Shown here piece by piece: positions 18,305 to 22,736 of a stretch of DNA of 22,736 nucleotides. Position 1 is the first letter of the stretch, and each line of letters starts with the position of its first letter. The stretch spans positions 28,287 through 51,022 of the forward strand of contig BQKZ01004187.1 in NCBI GenBank assembly GCA_036244855.1. Direction: 5' to 3'. Below the pieces are notes generated by a model. The model saw only the letters and a list, made by a program, of their open reading frames with translations, did no database searches and had not been told where the DNA came from. Source of the DNA: Temnopleurus reevesii. Its lineage: Eukaryota; Echinodermata; Echinoidea; Temnopleuroida; Temnopleuridae. The translations under genes were made by a program, and so were the position numbers.

Positions 18305-18540
18305 CAATCATATAGTTTATGTGTCTTCATGAAATGTAATATATGCCATTATATAAAAGAATGTAACTGACCATGAGGATGGCGTTGTGTGTGTAAAGAG
18401 CATCCAGTCCGTGACGATATGATGTAATGTGTATAGGGTATTAAAAATTGATCAATTTTTGTCTGGAATCGCCAATCAAAGAGGTGACGTTTGAGTGATG
18501 ATTTTGGTGTTTTGCTTCTAGTGGTTCTATGCTAGAGGAG

Positions 18541-19430
18541 GTAGGGTGGTGGAGATTATATTTGGAGAGAGGGGGAGAAAGAGAAAGAGAGAGAGGGGGG
18601 AAGAGATATAAATGGAAGAATTGAAGAAGAGATTTAGAGAGAGAGAGAGGGGGGGTTGGAAACAAAAGAGTCAAGGAAGAGAATAAGAGAGTGAGAGGGA
18701 GGGAAATATGGAAACAGAAAACAGAATAGATGATGGAGAGGGAGAAAGAAGGAACGATGGAAAAGAAGAGTTGAAGTGAATAAGAGAGTGAAAGAGAGGG
18801 AGGGATGGAAAAGGAAGGGTTGAAGAAAGAGAATGAGAGAGAGGGGAGGAGGCGGGGGTGAGAGTGAGAGAGATATTGGGGGGGGGATGGAAAAGAAAGA
18901 GTTGAAGAAGAGAATAAGAATGAGAGAGAGGGAGGGGTGGAAAGGGAAGAGATGAAGAAGAGATTGAGATAGAGATGGGGAGGAATGTAAACAGGTGTTG
19001 AGGAAGGGAATAAGAGAGTGAGACAGATGGGGATAGAGAGAAAGGAAAGATATTATGAATGGTTAGAGGGAAGGAGAGAATATGGAAGAGAGAGAGAACC
19101 TGAAGAGGTCAAATAAAGTGAATGTAAGAACTACATAGGGAGTAGTTGAAGAGAAATAAGGAGTGTAAGAGAGACAAAAAGGATCGAAGAAAAGAGAAGA
19201 TAGAGAAGGGGGAAGACAGTGGGGCCAAGGGGGAGTATGGTAAAATGAAGGAGAGAAAGAAAGAGGGGAGGGGGAATCAAGTAGAGAGAAGGGTAGAGAA
19301 TGGGGGCCAATAGAGGAGCGAGAGAGATAATGAGCGAGAATGTGGAATAGAAAGAAAGATGGATGTGGAGAGAATGGCGTAGCAAGAAATAAGGTAAGAG
19401 ATAGAGAGAGGTTAGAAGGTGGTCTGACAG
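18541..19430 (+). repeat. 900-base purine tract, GA/GGA-rich
   Basis: The plus strand is almost entirely A and G (GAGAGAGAGGGGG, GGAAGAGATGAAGAAG, AAAGAGAGGGAGGG). Longer imperfect units of about 60-100 bases recur (GATGGAAAAG-AAGAGTTGAAGAAGAGAATAAGAGAGTGAGAG), so it grew partly by tandem duplication of composite units. Minus-strand open frames are P/S/L-rich by-products. Weaker purine-rich DNA continues from 19640 to 19895. Confidence 0.92.
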
Positions 19431-19891
19431 GGGGAAAACTATAGTTTTATGCTTGCCGTGTTATGAAAGACATCCCAACCATTATCAATTATTTTGTATC
19501 ATTCCGGAAAAAAAATAAAAAATCATATCATTTTATCATTTTCAGGATCATTTTGCAATAAGCTCTTATGAAATTTCTTTTTCTTCCCTCTTTTGCCAAA
19601 TTCTCATTATTTTCTTGTCTGGAAAGTTGGGAAATCTGCAAAGTGCTTTGAGGGAGGGAGAGAAATAAAATATGGATGAGAAGGAACTAGAAAAAAAAGG
19701 ACAAGATGAATGGGTTGAAGGGGTCAGGAAGATGGGGAGAACTATAATGGCCTTCAAATGGGGAGAGGGTGAAGAAAAATGGAATGAAAGTAGATTGGTG
19801 AGTGGGGCAGGGCGAGGGATGGAAGAATAAAGAGAGATTGGATGAGAGTTACACTGGTGATTGGCAAGGTAGGGGTGATAGGGTAGAAATT

Positions 19892-20437
19892 AAAAGAAGA
19901 GTCTACCCAAAAATCATAATTTTTTAACAGAAGCAGAAAAAAATTGGTAAGTAAAACAAAAAAAAGTTTGAAGAAAATCGGACAAGTAATAAAAAAAGGT
20001 TATGAATCTTTAGAGATTTGGAAAAATGGGCAAATCAGTGGAAATTTCCAGAGATGTTGCCAATTTAATGACATGATCATGGGTGCACAACTAACCAGAG
20101 TTTTCATAATAGAAAGTTGCAAAGTTTGTATGAATGTAAACATGCAAATCGTGGATCTACATATCTATTATAAAGATATCCTATGGTTAAAGTTTTGAGG
20201 AAATCATATTTTTGGGGAAAAGTAACATTTTATAACTTACAGTGATATGAATGTTTTAGGTGGTCAGTTGTGCACCTGTGACGTCATCAGTTGCCAATTT
20301 GTCTAAATCTTCAAACATTCATAACATTACTCTCTTATTAGTTGTCCGAATTTCCTCAAACTTTTTTTGTTCTGTTCAATTATTTTTTCTTCTCATGTTA
20401 AAGAAATATAGTTTTGGGGTAGACTCTTCTCTTAAGT
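19892..20437. mobile_element. long near-palindromic element
   Basis: The left arm (about 19892-20115) begins AGAAGAGTCTACCC and includes AAAAAAAAGTTTGAAGAAAA, TCGGACAAGTAATAA, GGTTATGAAT, GCCAATTTAATGACAT and GGTGCACAACTAACC. The right arm (about 20220-20437), reversed, reads AGAAGAGTCTACCCC, AAAAAAAGTTTGAGGAAATT, CGGACAACTAATAAG, GTTATGAATG, TGACGTCACAGGTGCACAAC and TGACC. The arms are about 200 bases each. The size and structure suit a foldback or MITE-type element. It sits between the purine tracts. The open frame in the left arm is not coding. Confidence 0.8.
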
Positions 20438-20862
20438 AAAAGTTTGAGTGAAGGAATAGAGAAGGAATGAAAGAGAGAGATAGAAAGAAAGAAATAGGGA
20501 TAAAGAGGGGGCGGGGAAGGGAGAGAGAGAGCATAAAAGAGAGAAGGATGTGGGTTGTAAGCTGTTTGTCATGTTAATGGAAAGAGAGAAAATGCATGGT
20601 TGCATTTGCAACTGATTTCCATTCCAGCAACTTTTGCAACAGCCAAAAGAAAGATGGGGATGGAATGAGAAGAATGGGTGAAGAAATATTGGATGCGAAG
20701 ATGGTCGGGGAGAATAAGTTGTTTACAGGTACGTGCAAAAAAGGATAGATGGGAGAAAGAGACAAAAGGTAATATACAGATGTGCCGGGGGGGGGGGGGG
20801 GGGGAGAAAGTAGAAGAGAGGTAAGTAAAAAGTGGAGAGAATGATATGTCTCGGCTGGATGG
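20438..20862 (+). repeat. second purine tract with G18 run
   Basis: GA-rich plus strand, with a G18 run at about 20787-20804 and shorter G runs near 20507-20520. The inner stretch 20575-20640 is less biased. The minus-strand open frame here is a low-complexity by-product. Confidence 0.85.
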
Positions 20863-20879
20863 GGTGTAATGGAGAGAGA

Positions 20880-21795
20880 ACTTAGATCTGCTGGTTCTGA
20901 TTGTACCAAAATTTTCATAGTTATCTCCTTCTTGCCAAGACGCCTTGACTTATTATTTTCAGCTATGCCATTTCATGTTCAAACTGGACAAAAAAACAAC
21001 TTCCTGCCGTCTTTGAAAATATCTTTATTAGAAATGACGCCATTCACAAATACCAAACAAGACAAAGAGAAAATTGTCGCCTACCACTAATGAGAACACA
21101 ATTAGCACAAAATACATTCATATACTGAGGTCCCAAATATTGGAATTATCTGGATCAATATAAACAAGCCACAAGTCTAAATAATTATTTAAACTCAAGT
21201 TGAAAGACATCTCCTTGATTCATACGCCCTTCCATCAGCCGTTTCGTTTACCTAACTTTATTACAAATATACATGGTTTTTTTTTCAACAAAAAAAAAAT
21301 CTTATCAGGCATTCACCTTACGAATCCTTGGTACAGCTGCGCCTGTCCTCTCTCTTTTTCTTGTCCTTCTCTCTACCGCTGCCCCCTCCCTATATTACTA
21401 TTCATACCATTTTTTTTTAGATGCACAAAGTCTTATATCTCTTTGGTTGCATCTCCGTAGTCCACCATTTGTTTATTTGTTACTCTTATCTTTAATCAAA
21501 TTATATCTTATTCCTTATAACGACTATCATTATTTTCTATAATGTAACTTTAATCCGGGGGTCACAATCTTGCTTTTTCCAGCACACCCCTCCATTTAAT
21601 AATCATAATTGCTTTGTCGTTTAATTCAACCCTTTATTTGTAAACAGTTATCCTGTAAATATCTGTATGCGATTTACCTTTGTAATTTTGTTTCAATCTA
21701 TATATTTGCTCAATATTGTTCACATTTATTTTTTGTTATATTGTATGTTTTTTTTTAATGGCAAAAAAATAAATAAAATCAACTCAAATCAAACC
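20880..21795 (+). mobile_element. 5'-truncated LINE 3' end (CR1/jockey-like)
   Basis: The plus strand, with frameshifts, reads FLPRRLDLLFSA / CHFMFKLDKK / QLPAVFENIFIRNDAIHKYQ, TRQRENCRLPLMRTQLAQNT and FIY-stop-GPKYWN. This is the pattern at the C-terminus of CR1/jockey-type non-LTR reverse transcriptases (LP..F..., IH.Y.TR......P..RT, Y.GP..WN). A frameshift falls at the A run near 20990-20997 and an in-frame TGA at 21126-21128, so it is dead. The 3' part is AT-rich UTR ending in AAAAAAATAAATAAAATC at about 21780. Only the last hundred or so codons are present, as expected for a 5'-truncated insertion. Confidence 0.65.
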
Positions 21796-22736
21796 TCTTG
21801 AGACACAAACGAATGGCAAAATAAGTTGATACGTTTTAGCAAGAAGATGATAACTAAGACAATTTCGTGTAATTTCTCTTGATTCTTAATTCCTTATTTT
21901 TGGGACCGTTAAACTTGACATGTTGATCAAACAGCTGTTTGTACAGCGATTAGGTTATGTAAAATAATGAAAAAATAAATTTAAATCAATCGTCAGTCCA
22001 ACAGGTTAGGTACAGGCACCCCTCTGGAAAAACAGATCTTCAATGAAAAGAACTTACAAGAGGAAAAGTGACCCCCTCAAAGAAAAAGAGCCGAAAGGAA
22101 AAATACTGAATTCATTTTCTTTAACATTTGTTTTACTTCAGTGTTTTTTTTTAATTTCGTTGAACAAAATGAAAATTGACAATGAAATAATTTGAACACA
22201 ATGGTTTATTCTGACAAATAAGTTTTTGAATTGAATTGATTTTTTAACAGTGAGCAAACTATAGTCAATTTGAACTCGACTAACGCTTTAATTATATAGA
22301 TAATTTAGTTTCGGGCGATATTGATAGATCTCCGACTCGCCTTGTTAATTTTTTTTAACGGATCACCCATGGTTTTCATCTTTCAATAAGCCTTTATTTT
22401 AACCAACTACATATTCTTAAAATTAATTCCACACAATGTACATGATACCTACAAAACGAACATTTCTTTAAAAATAATTTCAGACACATAGCTTCAATGA
22501 TATCAGTTTTAGGAGGTACTAAAAAAGTTGCAGCCCTAGAACATATTCATTATTGAATGATAAACGCCTTTAATTAAAATCCAAAATTGGGCGCCAGACA
22601 GATATGCAATCAATTGATCAATCGCAAGATTTTGCACATCATTTGCCATATATTAACCATAGATATAAATCGTACGATTCATCGAAAATATGTATGTTAC
22701 GGGACTCCTGATTCCGACAGCCCCCCCCCCCCCCCC
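21796..22736. other. intergenic, ends in C16
   Basis: AT-rich, no coding or repeat structure recognised. The final 16 bases (22721-22736) are all C. Such a terminal homopolymer may be a real (C)n tract or a contig-edge artefact. Confidence 0.4.

Noticed and set aside
18441..20918. Several P/S/L/F-rich minus-strand frames in the purine tracts
   Set aside because: Low-complexity translation of GA-rich DNA, where stop codons are rare by composition.
21200..21542. Plus-strand hydrophobic frames after the LINE coding part
   Set aside because: Pyrimidine-rich LINE 3' UTR; F/L/S-rich translation from composition, no motif.

Overview
The window is animal genomic DNA: AT-rich, intron-rich, packed with old interspersed repeats and broken by a 479-base assembly gap. 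The style of the repeats suggests a marine invertebrate deuterostome, most likely an echinoderm such as a sea urchin. They include (GAT)n arrays, ACATGTACA-rich DNA, hairpin MITEs, a tTATATAGCGC...GCGCTTTACA repeat and a TGACCT-rich repeat. The species is inferred, not proven.

The one clear host gene is the 3' end of the alpha subunit of the AP-2 clathrin adaptor (AP2A), on the plus strand. Three exons read as the C-terminal ear (appendage). One is at 10935-11051, covering the sandwich/platform junction with ...KFF-x-TEM-SQDFF-RWK.... The second is at 12696-12769 (GAGIIHT...GCLMRLEP). The terminal one is at 13404-13481 (MYRLTLRTSK..., then TAG). The exon expected between the first two (about 40 residues of platform) is not in the readable sequence and probably lies in the gap at 12097-12575. 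Residues matching the known peptide-binding site of the ear (W840, R905, E907, R916, R920, mouse alphaC numbering) are all present. The hinge and the start of the ear were not found, so bases 1-10934 look like a very long intron, or the gene model upstream is interrupted.

Layout: 1-480 is a repeat with six same-strand nuclear-receptor-type half sites. 1096-2090 (minus) is a broken transposon-derived gene with a frameshift. 2590-2860 is a pyrimidine tract. 4316-5324 holds a direct duplication. 5410-7165 holds two hairpin MITEs of one family, a tandem duplication carrying two identical 36-base exon-like segments, and a second MITE family inserted at the duplication junction. 8390-9775 is another tandem duplication. 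10369-10960 has three copies of the intron end preceding the first AP2A exon, with decoy splice acceptors. 11536-11770 is a triplicated hairpin unit. 12576-13370 is mostly GAT/GGT simple repeat around the penultimate exon. 13482 to about 14750 is the 3' UTR, with four imperfect repeats rich in AACTGGTT/AACCAGTT palindromes.

Downstream of the gene, 14750-22736 has no recognisable host gene. It contains a hairpin MITE (15561-15732), a second copy of the TA-flanked MITE (16493-16643), a degenerate dispersed repeat, long purine-only tracts (18541-19430, 20438-20862), a 0.5 kb near-palindrome (19892-20437) and the 5'-truncated 3' end of a LINE (20880-21795). Most open frames here are by-products of simple repeats.
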